From the NCBI GenBank assembly GCA_037074705.1, contig JAYJMR010000046.1, positions 67,501-131,500 of the forward strand: a stretch of 64,000 nucleotides of DNA, written 5' to 3'. Shown here piece by piece: positions 25,741 to 41,746 of the stretch; within the stretch, counting starts at the first letter, position 1, and every line of letters starts with the position of its first letter. The translations under genes were made by a program, and so were the position numbers. The notes under the pieces were generated by a model. That model did not search any database and was not told where the DNA came from. It saw only the letters and a program-made list of their open reading frames with translations. The DNA comes from Zhengitettix transpicula (lineage: Eukaryota > Arthropoda > Insecta > Orthoptera > Tetrigidae).

Positions 25741-25923
25741 ACGACTGCCCGTTGTAATCTACGAACGTCTTCCTCGCCGCCGCACGCACGCAGCATAGCT
25801 GTTGCAAGCGAACATTAGTAAAAACTTACAAATTAATATTCCGCGGATCGAATTATTTTATAATTTTAATTTCTTCTCTACTAAAGTTTCTTTACATGTA
25901 TATATATATACACTCTTCTGTGA

Positions 25924-25971
<48 letters not shown>

Positions 25972-26375
25972 ACGACTGCCCGTTGTAATCTACGAACGTC
26001 TTCCTCGCCGCCGCACGCACGCAGCATAGCTGTTGCAAGCGAACATTAGTAAAAACTTACAAATTAATATTCCGCGGATCGAATTATTTTATAATTTTAA
26101 TTTCTTCTCTACTAAAGTTTCTTTACATGTATATATATATACACTCTTCTGTGAGTTAAAAAAAAAAAAAAAAAACAAAAAAAAAAAAAAACACGACTGC
26201 CCGTTGTAATCTACGAACGTCTTCCTCGCCGCCGCACGCACGCAGCATAGCTGTTGCAAGCGAACATTAGTAAAAACTTACAAATTAATATTCCGCGGAT
26301 CGAATTATTTTATAATTTTAATTTCTTCTCTACTAAAGTTTCTTTACATGTATATATATATACACTCTTCTGTGA

Positions 26376-26415
<40 letters not shown>

Positions 26416-26598
26416 ACGACTGCCCGTTGTAATCTACGAACGTCTTCCTCGCCGCCGCACGCACGCAGCATAGCTGTTGCAAGCGAACATTAGTAAAAAC
26501 TTACAAATTAATATTCCGCGGATCGAATTATTTTATAATTTTAATTTCTTCTCTACTAAAGTTTCTTTACATGTATATATATATACACTCTTCTGTGA

Positions 26599-26642
<44 letters not shown>

Positions 26643-26825
26643 ACGACTGCCCGTTGTAATCTACGAACGTCTTCCTCGCCGCCGCACGCACGCAGCATAG
26701 CTGTTGCAAGCGAACATTAGTAAAAACTTACAAATTAATATTCCGCGGATCGAATTATTTTATAATTTTAATTTCTTCTCTACTAAAGTTTCTTTACATG
26801 TATATATATATACACTCTTCTGTGA

Positions 26826-26868
<43 letters not shown>

Positions 26869-27051
26869 ACGACTGCCCGTTGTAATCTACGAACGTCTTT
26901 CTCGCCGCCGCACGCACGCAGCATAGCTGTTGCAAGCGAACATTAGTAAAAACTTACAAATTAATATTCCGCGGATCGAATTATTTTATAATTTTAATTT
27001 CTTCTCTACTAAAGTTTCTTTACATGTATATATATATACACTCTTCTGTGA

Positions 27052-27097
<46 letters not shown>

Positions 27098-27280
27098 ACG
27101 ACTGCCCGTTGTAATCTACGAACGTCTTCCTCGCCGCCGCACGCACGCAGCATAGCTGTTGCAAGCGAACATTAGTAAAAACTTACAAATTAATATTCCG
27201 CGGATCGAATTATTTTATAATTTTAATTTCTTCTCTACTAAAGTTTCTTTACATGTATATATATATACACTCTTCTGTGA

Positions 27281-27320
<40 letters not shown>

Positions 27321-27503
27321 ACGACTGCCCGTTGTAACCTACGAACGTCTTCCTCGCCGCCGCACGCACGCAGCATAGCTGTTGCAAGCGAACATTAGTA
27401 AAAACTTACAAATTAATATTCCGCGGATCGAATTATTTTATAATTTTAATTTCTTCTCTACTAAAGTTTCTTTACATGTATATATATATACACTCTTCTG
27501 TGA

Positions 27504-27547
<44 letters not shown>

Positions 27548-27730
27548 ACGACTGCCCGTTGTAATCTACGAACGTCTTCCTCGCCGCCGCACGCACGCAG
27601 CATAGCTGTTGCAAGCGAACATTAGTAAAAACTTACAAATTAATATTCCGCGGATCGAATTATTTTATAATTTTAATTTCTTCTCTACTAAAGTTTCTTT
27701 ACATGTATATATATATACACTCTTCTGTGA

Positions 27731-27774
<44 letters not shown>

Positions 27775-27957
27775 ACGACTGCCCGTTGTAATCTACGAAC
27801 GTCTTCCTCGCCGCCGCACGCACGCAGCATAGCTGTTGCAAGCGAACATTAGTAAAAACTTACAAATTAATATTCCGCGGATCGAATTATTTTATAATTT
27901 TAATTTCTTCTCTACTAAAGTTTCTTTACATGTATATATATATACACTCTTCTGTGA

Positions 27958-28000
<43 letters not shown>

Positions 28001-28387
28001 ACGACTGCCCGTTGTAATCTACGAACGTCTTCCTCGCCGCCGCACGCACGCAGCATAGCTGTTGCAAGCGAACATTAGTAAAAACTTACAAATTAATATT
28101 CCGCGGATCGAATTATTTTATAATTTTAATTCTTCTCTACTAAAGTTTCTTTACATGTATATATATATACACTCTTCTGTGAGTTAAAAAAAAAAAAAAA
28201 AAACACGACTGCCCGTTGTAATCTACGAACGTCTTCCTCGCCGCCGCACGCACGCAGCATAGCTGTTGCAAGCGAACATTAGTAAAAACTTACAAATTAA
28301 TATTCCGCGGATCGAATTATTTTATAATTTTAATTTCTTCTCTACTAAAGTTTCTTTACATGTATATATATATACACTCTTCTGTGA

Positions 28388-28433
<46 letters not shown>

Positions 28434-28616
28434 ACGACTGCCCGTTGTAATCTACGAACGTCTTCCTCGCCGCCGCACGCACGCAGCATAGCTGTTGCAA
28501 GCGAACATTAGTAAAAACTTACAAATTAATATTCCGCGGATCGAATTATTTTATAATTTTAATTTCTTCTCTACTAAAGTTTCTTTACATGTATATATAT
28601 ATACACTCTTCTGTGA

Positions 28617-28656
<40 letters not shown>

Positions 28657-28839
28657 ACGACTGCCCGTTGTAATCTACGAACGTCTTCCTCGCCGCCGCA
28701 CGCACGCAGCATAGCTGTTACAAGCGAACATTAGTAAAAACTTACAAATTAATATTCCGCGGATCGAATTATTTTATAATTTTAATTTCTTCTCTACTAA
28801 AGTTTCTTTACATGTATATATATATACACTCTTCTGTGA

Positions 28840-28879
<40 letters not shown>

Positions 28880-29062
28880 ACGACTGCCCGTTGTAATCTA
28901 CGAACGTCTTCCTCGCCGCCGCACGCACGCAGCATAGCTGTTGCAAGCGAACATTAGTAAAAACTTACAAATTAATATTCCGCGGATCGAATTATTTTAT
29001 AATTTTAATTTCTTCTCTACTAAAGTTTCTTTACATGTATATATATATACACTCTTCTGTGA

Positions 29063-29104
<42 letters not shown>

Positions 29105-29287
29105 ACGACTGCCCGTTGTAATCTACGAACGTCTTCCTCGCCGCCGCACGCACGCAGCATAGCTGTTGCAAGCGAACATTAGTAAAAACTTACAAATTAA
29201 TATTCCGCGGATCGAATTATTTTATAATTTTAATTTCTTCTCTACTAAAGTTTCTTTACATGTATATATATATACACTCTTCTGTGA

Positions 29288-29330
<43 letters not shown>

Positions 29331-29511
29331 GACTGCCCGTTGTAATCTACGAACGTCTTCCTCGCCGCCGCACGCACGCAGCATAGCTGTTGCAAGCGAA
29401 CATTAGTAAAAACTTACAAATTAATATTCCGCGGATCGAATTATTTTATAATTTTAATTTCTTCTCTACTAAAGTTTCTTTACATGTATATATATATACA
29501 CTCTTCTGTGA

Positions 29512-29559
<48 letters not shown>

Positions 29560-29744
29560 ACGACTGCCCGTTGTAATCTACGAACGTCTTCCTCGCCGCC
29601 GCACGCACGCAGCATAGCTGTTGCAAGCGAACATTAGTAAAAACTTACAAATTAATATTCCGCGGATCGAATTATTTTATAATTTTAATTTCTTCTCTAC
29701 TAAAGTTTCTTTACATGTATATATATATACACTCTTCTGTGTGA

Positions 29745-29786
<42 letters not shown>

Positions 29787-29969
29787 ACGACTGCCCGTTG
29801 TAATCTACGAACGTCTTCCTCGCCGCCGCACGCACGCAGCATAGCTGTTGCAAGCGAACATTAGTAAAAACTTACAAATTAATATTCCGCGGATCGAATT
29901 ATTTTATAATTTTAATTTCTTCTCTACTAAAGTTTCTTTACATGTATATATATATACACTCTTCTGTGA

Positions 29970-30011
<42 letters not shown>

Positions 30012-30194
30012 ACGACTGCCCGTTGTAATCTACGAACGTCTTCCTCGCCGCCGCACGCACGCAGCATAGCTGTTGCAAGCGAACATTAGTAAAAACTTAC
30101 AAATTAATATTCCGCGGATCGAATTATTTTATAATTTTAATTTCTTCTCTACTAAAGTTTCTTTACATGTATATATATATACACTCTTCTGTGA

Positions 30195-30236
<42 letters not shown>

Positions 30237-30419
30237 ACGACTGCCCGTTGTAATCTACGAACGTCTTCCTCGCCGCCGCACGCACGCAGCATAGCTGTTG
30301 CAAGCGAACATTAGTAAAAACTTACAAATTAATATTCCGCGGATCGAATTATTTTATAATTTTAATTTCTTCTCTACTAAAGTTTCTTTACATGTATATA
30401 TATATACACTCTTCTGTGA

Positions 30420-30462
<43 letters not shown>

Positions 30463-30645
30463 ACGACTGCCCGTTGTAATCTACGAACGTCTTCCTCGCC
30501 GCCGCACGCACGCAGCATAGCTGTTGCAAGCGAACATTAGTAAAAACTTACAAATTAATATTCCGCGGATCGAATTATTTTATAATTTTAATTTCTTCTC
30601 TACTAAAGTTTCTTTACATGTATATATATATACACTCTTCTGTGA

Positions 30646-30687
<42 letters not shown>

Positions 30688-30871
30688 ACGACTGCCCGTT
30701 GTAACTCTACGAACGTCTTCCTCGCCGCCGCACGCACGCAGCATAGCTGTTGCAAGCGAACATTAGTAAAAACTTACAAATTAATATTCCGCGGATCGAA
30801 TTATTTTATAATTTTAATTTCTTCTCTACTAAAGTTTCTTTACATGTATATATATATACACTCTTCTGTGA

Positions 30872-30913
<42 letters not shown>

Positions 30914-31096
30914 ACGACTGCCCGTTGTAATCTACGAACGTCTTCCTCGCCGCCGCACGCACGCAGCATAGCTGTTGCAAGCGAACATTAGTAAAAACTT
31001 ACAAATTAATATTCCGCGGATCGAATTATTTTATAATTTTAATTTCTTCTCTACTAAAGTTTCTTTACATGTATATATATATACACTCTTCTGTGA

Positions 31097-31138
<42 letters not shown>

Positions 31139-31321
31139 ACGACTGCCCGTTGTAATCTACGAACGTCTTCCTCGCCGCCGCACGCACGCAGCATAGCTGT
31201 TGCAAGCGAACATTAGTAAAAACTTACAAATTAATATTCCGCGGATCGAATTATTTTATAATTTTAATTTCTTCTCTACTAAAGTTTCTTTACATGTATA
31301 TATATATACACTCTTCTGTGA

Positions 31322-31363
<42 letters not shown>

Positions 31364-31541
31364 ACGACTGCCCGTTGTAATCTACGAACGTCTTCCTCGC
31401 CGCCGCACGCACGCAGCATAGCTGTTGCAAGCGAACATTAGTAAAAACTTACAAATTAATATTCCGCGGATCGAATTATTTTATAATTTTAATTTCTTCT
31501 CTACTAAAGTTTCTTTACATGTATATATATATACACTCTTC

Positions 31542-31583
<42 letters not shown>

Positions 31584-31766
31584 ACGACTGCCCGTTGTAA
31601 TCTACGAACGTCTTCCTCGCCGCCGCACGCACGCAGCATAGCTGTTGCAAGCGAACATTAGTAAAAACTTACAAATTAATATTCCGCGGATCGAATTATT
31701 TTATAATTTTAATTTCTTCTCTACTAAAGTTTCTTTACATGTATATATATATACACTCTTCTGTGA

Positions 31767-31808
<42 letters not shown>

Positions 31809-31991
31809 ACGACTGCCCGTTGTAATCTACGAACGTCTTCCTCGCCGCCGCACGCACGCAGCATAGCTGTTGCAAGCGAACATTAGTAAAAACTTACAAA
31901 TTAATATTCCGCGGATCGAATTATTTTATAATTTTAATTTCTTCTCTACTAAAGTTTCTTTACATGTATATATATATACACTCTTCTGTGA

Positions 31992-32033
<42 letters not shown>

Positions 32034-32216
32034 ACGACTGCCCGTTGTAATCTACGAACGTCTTCCTCGCCGCCGCACGCACGCAGCATAGCTGTTGCAA
32101 GCGAACATTAGTAAAAACTTACAAATTAATATTCCGCGGATCGAATTATTTTATAATTTTAATTTCTTCTCTACTAAAGTTTCTTTACATGTATATATAT
32201 ATACACTCTTCTGTGA

Positions 32217-32257
<41 letters not shown>

Positions 32258-32440
32258 ACGACTGCCCGTTGTAATCTACGAACGTCTTCCTCGCCGCCGC
32301 ACGCACGCAGCATAGCTGTTGCAAGCGAACATTAGTAAAAACTTACAAATTAATATTCCGCGGATCGAATTATTTTATAATTTTAATTTCTTCTCTACTA
32401 AAGTTTCTTTACATGTATATATATATACACTCTTCTGTGA

Positions 32441-32481
<41 letters not shown>

Positions 32482-32664
32482 ACGACTGCCCGTTGTAATC
32501 TACGAACGTCTTCCTCGCCGCCGCACGCACGCAGCATAGCTGTTGCAAGCGAACATTAGTAAAAACTTACAAATTAATATTCCGCGGATCGAATTATTTT
32601 ATAATTTTAATTTCTTCTCTACTAAAGTTTCTTTACATGTATATATATATACACTCTTCTGTGA

Positions 32665-32706
<42 letters not shown>

Positions 32707-32889
32707 ACGACTGCCCGTTGTAATCTACGAACGTCTTCCTCGCCGCCGCACGCACGCAGCATAGCTGTTGCAAGCGAACATTAGTAAAAACTTACAAATT
32801 AATATTCCGCGGATCGAATTATTTTATAATTTTAATTTCTTCTCTACTAAAGTTTCTTTACATGTATATATATATACACTCTTCTGTGA

Positions 32890-32930
<41 letters not shown>

Positions 32931-33113
32931 ACGACTGCCCGTTGTAATCTACGAACGTCTTCCTCGCCGCCGCACGCACGCAGCATAGCTGTTGCAAGCG
33001 AACATTAGTAAAAACTTACAAATTAATATTCCGCGGATCGAATTATTTTATAATTTTAATTTCTTCTCTACTAAAGTTTCTTTACATGTATATATATATA
33101 CACTCTTCTGTGA

Positions 33114-33155
<42 letters not shown>

Positions 33156-33338
33156 ACGACTGCCCGTTGTAATCTACGAACGTCTTCCTCGCCGCCGCAC
33201 GCACGCAGCATAGCTGTTGCAAGCGAACATTAGTAAAAACTTACAAATTAATATTCCGCGGATCGAATTATTTTATAATTTTAATTTCTTCTCTACTAAA
33301 GTTTCTTTACATGTATATATATATACACTCTTCTGTGA

Positions 33339-33380
<42 letters not shown>

Positions 33381-33563
33381 ACGACTGCCCGTTGTAATCT
33401 ACGAACGTCTTCCTCGCCGCCGCACGCACGCAGCATAGCTGTTGCAAGCGAACATTAGTAAAAACTTACAAATTAATATTCCGCGGATCGAATTATTTTA
33501 TAATTTTAATTTCTTCTCTACTAAAGTTTCTTTACATGTATATATATATACACTCTTCTGTGA

Positions 33564-33606
<43 letters not shown>

Positions 33607-33789
33607 ACGACTGCCCGTTGTAATCTACGAACGTCTTCCTCGCCGCCGCACGCACGCAGCATAGCTGTTGCAAGCGAACATTAGTAAAAACTTACAAATT
33701 AATATTCCGCGGATCGAATTATTTTATAATTTTAATTTCTTCTCTACTAAAGTTTCTTTACATGTATATATATATACACTCTTCTGTGA

Positions 33790-33831
<42 letters not shown>

Positions 33832-34014
33832 ACGACTGCCCGTTGTAATCTACGAACGTCTTCCTCGCCGCCGCACGCACGCAGCATAGCTGTTGCAAGC
33901 GAACATTAGTAAAAACTTACAAATTAATATTCCGCGGATCGAATTATTTTATAATTTTAATTTCTTCTCTACTAAAGTTTCTTTACATGTATATATATAT
34001 ACACTCTTCTGTGA

Positions 34015-34056
<42 letters not shown>

Positions 34057-34239
34057 ACGACTGCCCGTTGTAATCTACGAACGTCTTCCTCGCCGCCGCA
34101 CGCACGCAGCATAGCTGTTGCAAGCGAACATTAGTAAAAACTTACAAATTAATATTCCGCGGATCGAATTATTTTATAATTTTAATTTCTTCTCTACTAA
34201 AGTTTCTTTACATGTATATATATATACACTCTTCTGTGA

Positions 34240-34282
<43 letters not shown>

Positions 34283-34465
34283 ACGACTGCCCGTTGTAAT
34301 CTACGAACGTCTTCCTCGCCGCCGCACGCACGCAGCATAGCTGTTGCAAGCGAACATTAGTAAAAACTTACAAATTAATATTCCGCGGATCGAATTATTT
34401 TATAATTTTAATTTCTTCTCTACTAAAGTTTCTTTACATGTATATATATATACACTCTTCTGTGA

Positions 34466-34507
<42 letters not shown>

Positions 34508-34690
34508 ACGACTGCCCGTTGTAATCTACGAACGTCTTCCTCGCCGCCGCACGCACGCAGCATAGCTGTTGCAAGCGAACATTAGTAAAAACTTACAAAT
34601 TAATATTCCGCGGATCGAATTATTTTATAATTTTAATTTCTTCTCTACTAAAGTTTCTTTACATGTATATATATATACACTCTTCTGTGA

Positions 34691-34731
<41 letters not shown>

Positions 34732-34914
34732 ACGACTGCCCGTTGTAATCTACGAACGTCTTCCTCGCCGCCGCACGCACGCAGCATAGCTGTTGCAAGC
34801 GAACATTAGTAAAAACTTACAAATTAATATTCCGCGGATCGAATTATTTTATAATTTTAATTTCTTCTCTACTAAAGTTTCTTTACATGTATATATATAT
34901 ACACTCTTCTGTGA

Positions 34915-34956
<42 letters not shown>

Positions 34957-35139
34957 ACGACTGCCCGTTGTAATCTACGAACGTCTTCCTCGCCGCCGCA
35001 CGCACGCAGCATAGCTGTTGCAAGCGAACATTAGTAAAAACTTACAAATTAATATTCCGCGGATCGAATTATTTTATAATTTTAATTTCTTCTCTACTAA
35101 AGTTTCTTTACATGTATATATATATACACTCTTCTGTGA

Positions 35140-35182
<43 letters not shown>

Positions 35183-35365
35183 ACGACTGCCCGTTGTAAT
35201 CTACGAACGTCTTCCTCGCCGCCGCACGCACGCAGCATAGCTGTTGCAAGCGAACATTAGTAAAAACTTACAAATTAATATTCCGCGGATCGAATTATTT
35301 TATAATTTTAATTTCTTCTCTACTAAAGTTTCTTTACATGTATATATATATACACTCTTCTGTGA

Positions 35366-35408
<43 letters not shown>

Positions 35409-35591
35409 ACGACTGCCCGTTGTAATCTACGAACGTCTTCCTCGCCGCCGCACGCACGCAGCATAGCTGTTGCAAGCGAACATTAGTAAAAACTTACAAA
35501 TTAATATTCCGCGGATCGAATTATTTTATAATTTTAATTTCTTCTCTACTAAAGTTTCTTTACATGTATATATATATACACTCTTCTGTGA

Positions 35592-35633
<42 letters not shown>

Positions 35634-35816
35634 ACGACTGCCCGTTGTAATCTACGAACGTCTTCCTCGCCGCCGCACGCACGCAGCATAGCTGTTGCAA
35701 GCGAACATTAGTAAAAACTTACAAATTAATATTCCGCGGATCGAATTATTTTATAATTTTAATTTCTTCTCTACTAAAGTTTCTTTACATGTATATATAT
35801 ATACACTCTTCTGTGA

Positions 35817-35859
<43 letters not shown>

Positions 35860-36042
35860 ACGACTGCCCGTTGTAATCTACGAACGTCTTCCTCGCCGCC
35901 GCACGCACGCAGCATAGCTGTTGCAAGCGAACATTAGTAAAAACTTACAAATTAATATTCCGCGGATCGAATTATTTTATAATTTTAATTTCTTCTCTAC
36001 TAAAGTTTCTTTACATGTATATATATATACACTCTTCTGTGA

Positions 36043-36084
<42 letters not shown>

Positions 36085-36267
36085 ACGACTGCCCGTTGTA
36101 ATCTACGAACGTCTTCCTCGCCGCCGCACGCACGCAGCATAGCTGTTGCAAGCGAACATTAGTAAAAACTTACAAATTAATATTCCGCGGATCGAATTAT
36201 TTTATAATTTTAATTTCTTCTCTACTAAAGTTTCTTTACATGTATATATATATACACTCTTCTGTGA

Positions 36268-36311
<44 letters not shown>

Positions 36312-36494
36312 ACGACTGCCCGTTGTAATCTACGAACGTCTTCCTCGCCGCCGCACGCACGCAGCATAGCTGTTGCAAGCGAACATTAGTAAAAACTTAC
36401 AAATTAATATTCCGCGGATCGAATTATTTTATAATTTTAATTTCTTCTCTACTAAAGTTTCTTTACATGTATATATATATACACTCTTCTGTGA

Positions 36495-36538
<44 letters not shown>

Positions 36539-36721
36539 ACGACTGCCCGTTGTAATCTACGAACGTCTTCCTCGCCGCCGCACGCACGCAGCATAGCTGT
36601 TGCAAGCGAACATTAGTAAAAACTTACAAATTAATATTCCGCGGATCGAATTATTTTATAATTTTAATTTCTTCTCTACTAAAGTTTCTTTACATGTATA
36701 TATATATACACTCTTCTGTGA

Positions 36722-36764
<43 letters not shown>

Positions 36765-36947
36765 ACGACTGCCCGTTGTAATCTACGAACGTCTTCCTCG
36801 CCGCCGCACGCACGCAGCATAGCTGTTGCAAGCGAACATTAGTAAAAACTTACAAATTAATATTCCGCGGATCGAATTATTTTATAATTTTAATTTCTTC
36901 TCTACTAAAGTTTCTTTACATGTATATATATATACACTCTTCTGTGA

Positions 36948-36990
<43 letters not shown>

Positions 36991-37173
36991 ACGACTGCCC
37001 GTTGTAATCTACGAACGTCTTCCTCGCCGCCGCACGCACGCAGCATAGCTGTTGCAAGCGAACATTAGTAAAAACTTACAAATTAATATTCCGCGGATCG
37101 AATTATTTTATAATTTTAATTTCTTCTCTACTAAAGTTTCTTTACATGTATATATATATACACTCTTCTGTGA

Positions 37174-37216
<43 letters not shown>

Positions 37217-37399
37217 ACGACTGCCCGTTGTAATCTACGAACGTCTTCCTCGCCGCCGCACGCACGCAGCATAGCTGTTGCAAGCGAACATTAGTAAAAA
37301 CTTACAAATTAATATTCCGCGGATCGAATTATTTTATAATTTTAATTTCTTCTCTACTAAAGTTTCTTTACATGTATATATATATACACTCTTCTGTGA

Positions 37400-37442
<43 letters not shown>

Positions 37443-37627
37443 ACGACTGCCCGTTGTAATCTACGAACGTCTTCCTCGCCGCCGCACGCACGCAGCATAG
37501 CTGTTGCAAGCGAACATTAGTAAAAACTTACAAATTAATATTCCGCGGATCGAATTATTTTATAATTTTAATTTCTTCTCTACTAAAGTTTCTTTACATG
37601 TATATATATATATACACTCTTCTGTGA

Positions 37628-37670
<43 letters not shown>

Positions 37671-37853
37671 ACGACTGCCCGTTGTAATCTACGAACGTCT
37701 TCCTCGCCGCCGCACGCACGCAGCATAGCTGTTGCAAGCGAACATTAGTAAAAACTTACAAATTAATATTCCGCGGATCGAATTATTTTATAATTTTAAT
37801 TTCTTCTCTACTAAAGTTTCTTTACATGTATATATATATACACTCTTCTGTGA

Positions 37854-37896
<43 letters not shown>

Positions 37897-38079
37897 ACGA
37901 CTGCCCGTTGTAATCTACGAACGTCTTCCTCGCCGCCGCACGCACGCAGCATAGCTGTTGCAAGCGAACATTAGTAAAAACTTACAAATTAATATTCCGC
38001 GGATCGAATTATTTTATAATTTTAATTTCTTCTCTACTAAAGTTTCTTTACATGTATATATATATACACTCTTCTGTGA

Positions 38080-38122
<43 letters not shown>

Positions 38123-38305
38123 ACGACTGCCCGTTGTAATCTACGAACGTCTTCCTCGCCGCCGCACGCACGCAGCATAGCTGTTGCAAGCGAACATTAG
38201 TAAAAACTTACAAATTAATATTCCGCGGATCGAATTATTTTATAATTTTAATTTCTTCTCTACTAAAGTTTCTTTACATGTATATATATATACACTCTTC
38301 TGTGA

Positions 38306-38347
<42 letters not shown>

Positions 38348-38530
38348 ACGACTGCCCGTTGTAATCTACGAACGTCTTCCTCGCCGCCGCACGCACGCAG
38401 CATAGCTGTTGCAAGCGAACATTAGTAAAAACTTACAAATTAATATTCCGCGGATCGAATTATTTTATAATTTTAATTTCTTCTCTACTAAAGTTTCTTT
38501 ACATGTATATATATATACACTCTTCTGTGA

Positions 38531-38562
<32 letters not shown>

Positions 38563-38746
38563 CACGACTGCCCGTTGTAATCTACGAACGTCTTCCTCGC
38601 CGCCGCACGCACGCAGCATAGCTGTTGCAAGCGAACATTAGTAAAAACTTACAAATTAATATTCCGCGGATCGAATTATTTTATAATTTTAATTTCTTCT
38701 CTACTAAAGTTTCTTTACATGTATATATATATACACTCTTCTGTGA

Positions 38747-38789
<43 letters not shown>

Positions 38790-38972
38790 ACGACTGCCCG
38801 TTGTAATCTACGAACGTCTTCCTCGCCGCCGCACGCACGCAGCATAGCTGTTGCAAGCGAACATTAGTAAAAACTTACAAATTAATATTCCGCGGATCGA
38901 ATTATTTTATAATTTTAATTTCTTCTCTACTAAAGTTTCTTTACATGTATATATATATACACTCTTCTGTGA

Positions 38973-39015
<43 letters not shown>

Positions 39016-39198
39016 ACGACTGCCCGTTGTAATCTACGAACGTCTTCCTCGCCGCCGCACGCACGCAGCATAGCTGTTGCAAGCGAACATTAGTAAAAAC
39101 TTACAAATTAATATTCCGCGGATCGAATTATTTTATAATTTTAATTTCTTCTCTACTAAAGTTTCTTTACATGTATATATATATACACTCTTCTGTGA

Positions 39199-39244
<46 letters not shown>

Positions 39245-39427
39245 ACGACTGCCCGTTGTAATCTACGAACGTCTTCCTCGCCGCCGCACGCACGCAGCAT
39301 AGCTGTTGCAAGCGAACATTAGTAAAAACTTACAAATTAATATTCCGCGGATCGAATTATTTTATAATTTTAATTTCTTCTCTACTAAAGTTTCTTTACA
39401 TGTATATATATATACACTCTTCTGTGA

Positions 39428-39470
<43 letters not shown>

Positions 39471-39653
39471 ACGACTGCCCGTTGTAATCTACGAACGTCT
39501 TCCTCGCCGCCGCACGCACGCAGCATAGCTGTTGCAAGCGAACATTAGTAAAAACTTACAAATTAATATTCCGCGGATCGAATTATTTTATAATTTTAAT
39601 TTCTTCTCTACTAAAGTTTCTTTACATGTATATATATATACACTCTTCTGTGA

Positions 39654-39692
<39 letters not shown>

Positions 39693-39875
39693 ACGACTGC
39701 CCGTTGTAATCTACGAACGTCTTCCTCGCCGCCGCACGCACGCAGCATAGCTGTTGCAAGCGAACATTAGTAAAAACTTACAAATTAATATTCCGCGGAT
39801 CGAATTATTTTATAATTTTAATTTCTTCTCTACTAAAGTTTCTTTACATGTATATATATATACACTCTTCTGTGA

Positions 39876-39916
<41 letters not shown>

Positions 39917-40099
39917 ACGACTGCCCGTTGTAATCTACGAACGTCTTCCTCGCCGCCGCACGCACGCAGCATAGCTGTTGCAAGCGAACATTAGTAAAAA
40001 CTTACAAATTAATATTCCGCGGATCGAATTATTTTATAATTTTAATTTCTTCTCTACTAAAGTTTCTTTACATGTATATATATATACACTCTTCTGTGA

Positions 40100-40146
<47 letters not shown>

Positions 40147-40331
40147 ACGACTGCCCGTTTTAATCTACGAACGTCTTCCTCGCCGCCGCACGCACGCAGC
40201 ATAGCTGTTGCAAGCGAACATTAGTAAAAACTTACAAATTAATATTCCGCGGATCGAATTATTTTATAATTTTAATTTCTTCTCTACTAAAGTTTCTTTA
40301 CATGTATATATATATATACACTCTTCTGTGA

Positions 40332-40374
<43 letters not shown>

Positions 40375-40557
40375 ACGACTGCCCGTTGTAATCTACGAAC
40401 GTCTTCCTCGCCGCCGCACGCACGCAGCATAGCTGTTGCAAGCGAACATTAGTAAAAACTTACAAATTAATATTCCGCGGATCGAATTATTTTATAATTT
40501 TAATTTCTTCTCTACTAAAGTTTCTTTACATGTATATATATATACACTCTTCTGTGA

Positions 40558-40599
<42 letters not shown>
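25069..40599 (+). repeat. Poly(A)-bearing satellite array 2, about 69 monomers
   Basis: Same monomer and orientation as array 1. The first monomers (to about 28.9 kb) vary in A-tract length and carry private changes: a shortened TA run near 25678, a C in the A tract at 26176, TTCTCG for TCCTCG near 26900, and a short A tract of about 18 nt near 28186. From about 29.8 to 36 kb most monomers are 225-226 bp and nearly identical. One monomer near 31544 lacks GAGTT before the A tract. The penultimate monomer has a longer TA run (near 40314), as does the penultimate monomer of array 1 (near 23402). Confidence 0.97.
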
Positions 40600-40602
<3 letters not shown>

Positions 40603-41187
40603 ACCATTTTTTTTTACTTCTATATATATTTAAATAAATAAATATATATTTAAAAAATGGGGAAAATTTTTAAATGTCGCGTACATGTGAGCGCGTACTG
40701 TTTAAAGACAAATATTAACTTTGTTTACAAAGACCGCGTAACAATGGAAACGTCAACGTGAAAAATTGTAACCGTTATCAATTCCACTTAATTCGCACCG
40801 AACTCTGACTGTCTATTCGTTTCTTAGACGACGTCATTTCTTTTTTGCTCAATTTGACGGAACTCGTGTGTTTACGTGAGGAATTTAATTTTTTTCTCTT
40901 ACATTTACGTATCACCCTGCAGCGAGTGCAGGTAAGTGCCGCTAGGTGGGGACGTACTGTAACAATAAAACTGTTGATACATTTCAAATATTTTTATCTT
41001 TGAAGCCAATTGTTTCCTTTCCCGCGATATTTAAGCATTCGACGGTTGACCTCACTTTCCGATCAGGATTTCAGGCGTTTCGCGGGGACCGCGTGTTTCG
41101 ACGTATTGCCGCAGAAACATTTAACAATGCTCCCCGTTGATTACAATGGTGTCCGGAATAAAAGACCGTCCCGATCGAGGAATCTTT
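40600..41187 (+). promoter_or_regulatory. U2 upstream block, copy for locus 3, separated from its gene
   Basis: Same 588-bp block as 23690-24277. A 557-bp insertion plus an 11-bp target duplication now lie between this promoter and the U2 start at 41756. A PSE working at fixed distance would start transcription inside the insertion. Confidence 0.8.
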
Positions 41188-41189
41188 AT
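41179..41189 (+). repeat. Target-site duplication, left copy
   Basis: GGAATCTTTAT, repeated at 41747-41757. In the uninterrupted loci this sequence occurs once, spanning U2 -9 to +2. Confidence 0.9.
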
Positions 41190-41746
41190 GAGAAGGATAT
41201 GAACAACCTGCGAGGGATTTTCTCTCGCAGGTAGAACCTTTTACGAGAGATACGAAGGGGCTACCTTTGGGTATGCCTTTTCCTCTCCGTTTTGAACTAA
41301 GGTTCCCACATGCCGAGGCACCTCGGCTAGTTTTGAGAGGTGTATGTTCCGGGGTCGCAGACGTTGGGCATACGGTAAGAGTTGTCCGCTATTCCTATTG
41401 GAGTAGTCGGCCAGCTGCCTCCTAAACTGGTCGAGACACGGAGAAGGGAATGCTGCGACCCCACAGCAAACTCCTCTCCCGCTACCGGAAGGGCGTGGGA
41501 CAAGTACCAAATGCCCGACCTACCTGATGCAGGTTTTCTAGGGTTTTTCCCTGCATCACTTTTAGGCCAATTGCCGGGTAGGATCCTTAAACCATAGCCC
41601 GGGGGCCCTAGTTAACCCTTGGCTGCCTTCTAGTACCTTACCGCATCCCCCCTTTCAAAACCCTTCCTATGCTATTAAAGGGGAGTTGCCAGATCGTGGA
41701 TTACCCTCATGTAGCCTATTACCCAAAAAAAAAAAAAAAAAAAAAA
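41190..41746 (+). mobile_element. Poly(A)-tailed 557-bp retro-insertion at the U2 start
   Basis: The insert is flanked by the 11-bp duplication GGAATCTTTAT at 41179-41189 and 41747-41757. It ends in 22 A (41725-41746), the signature of target-primed insertion by LINE machinery. The duplication includes U2 nt 1-2. The body holds two strong hairpins: CCTGCGAG with CTCGCAGG (near 41208-41232), and GATGCAGG with CCTGCATC (near 41527-41558). Two short opposed frames (89 codons on -, 71 on +) show no recognisable domain. It could be a SINE, a 5'-truncated LINE tail or a processed RNA. I do not recognise the family and see no tRNA-type A/B boxes that I trust. Confidence 0.85.

Noticed and set aside
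41241..41597. Opposed ORFs of 89 and 71 codons in the 557-bp insertion
   Set aside because: They overlap on opposite strands, show no domain and lie in a hairpin-rich, poly(A)-tailed element that looks non-coding.
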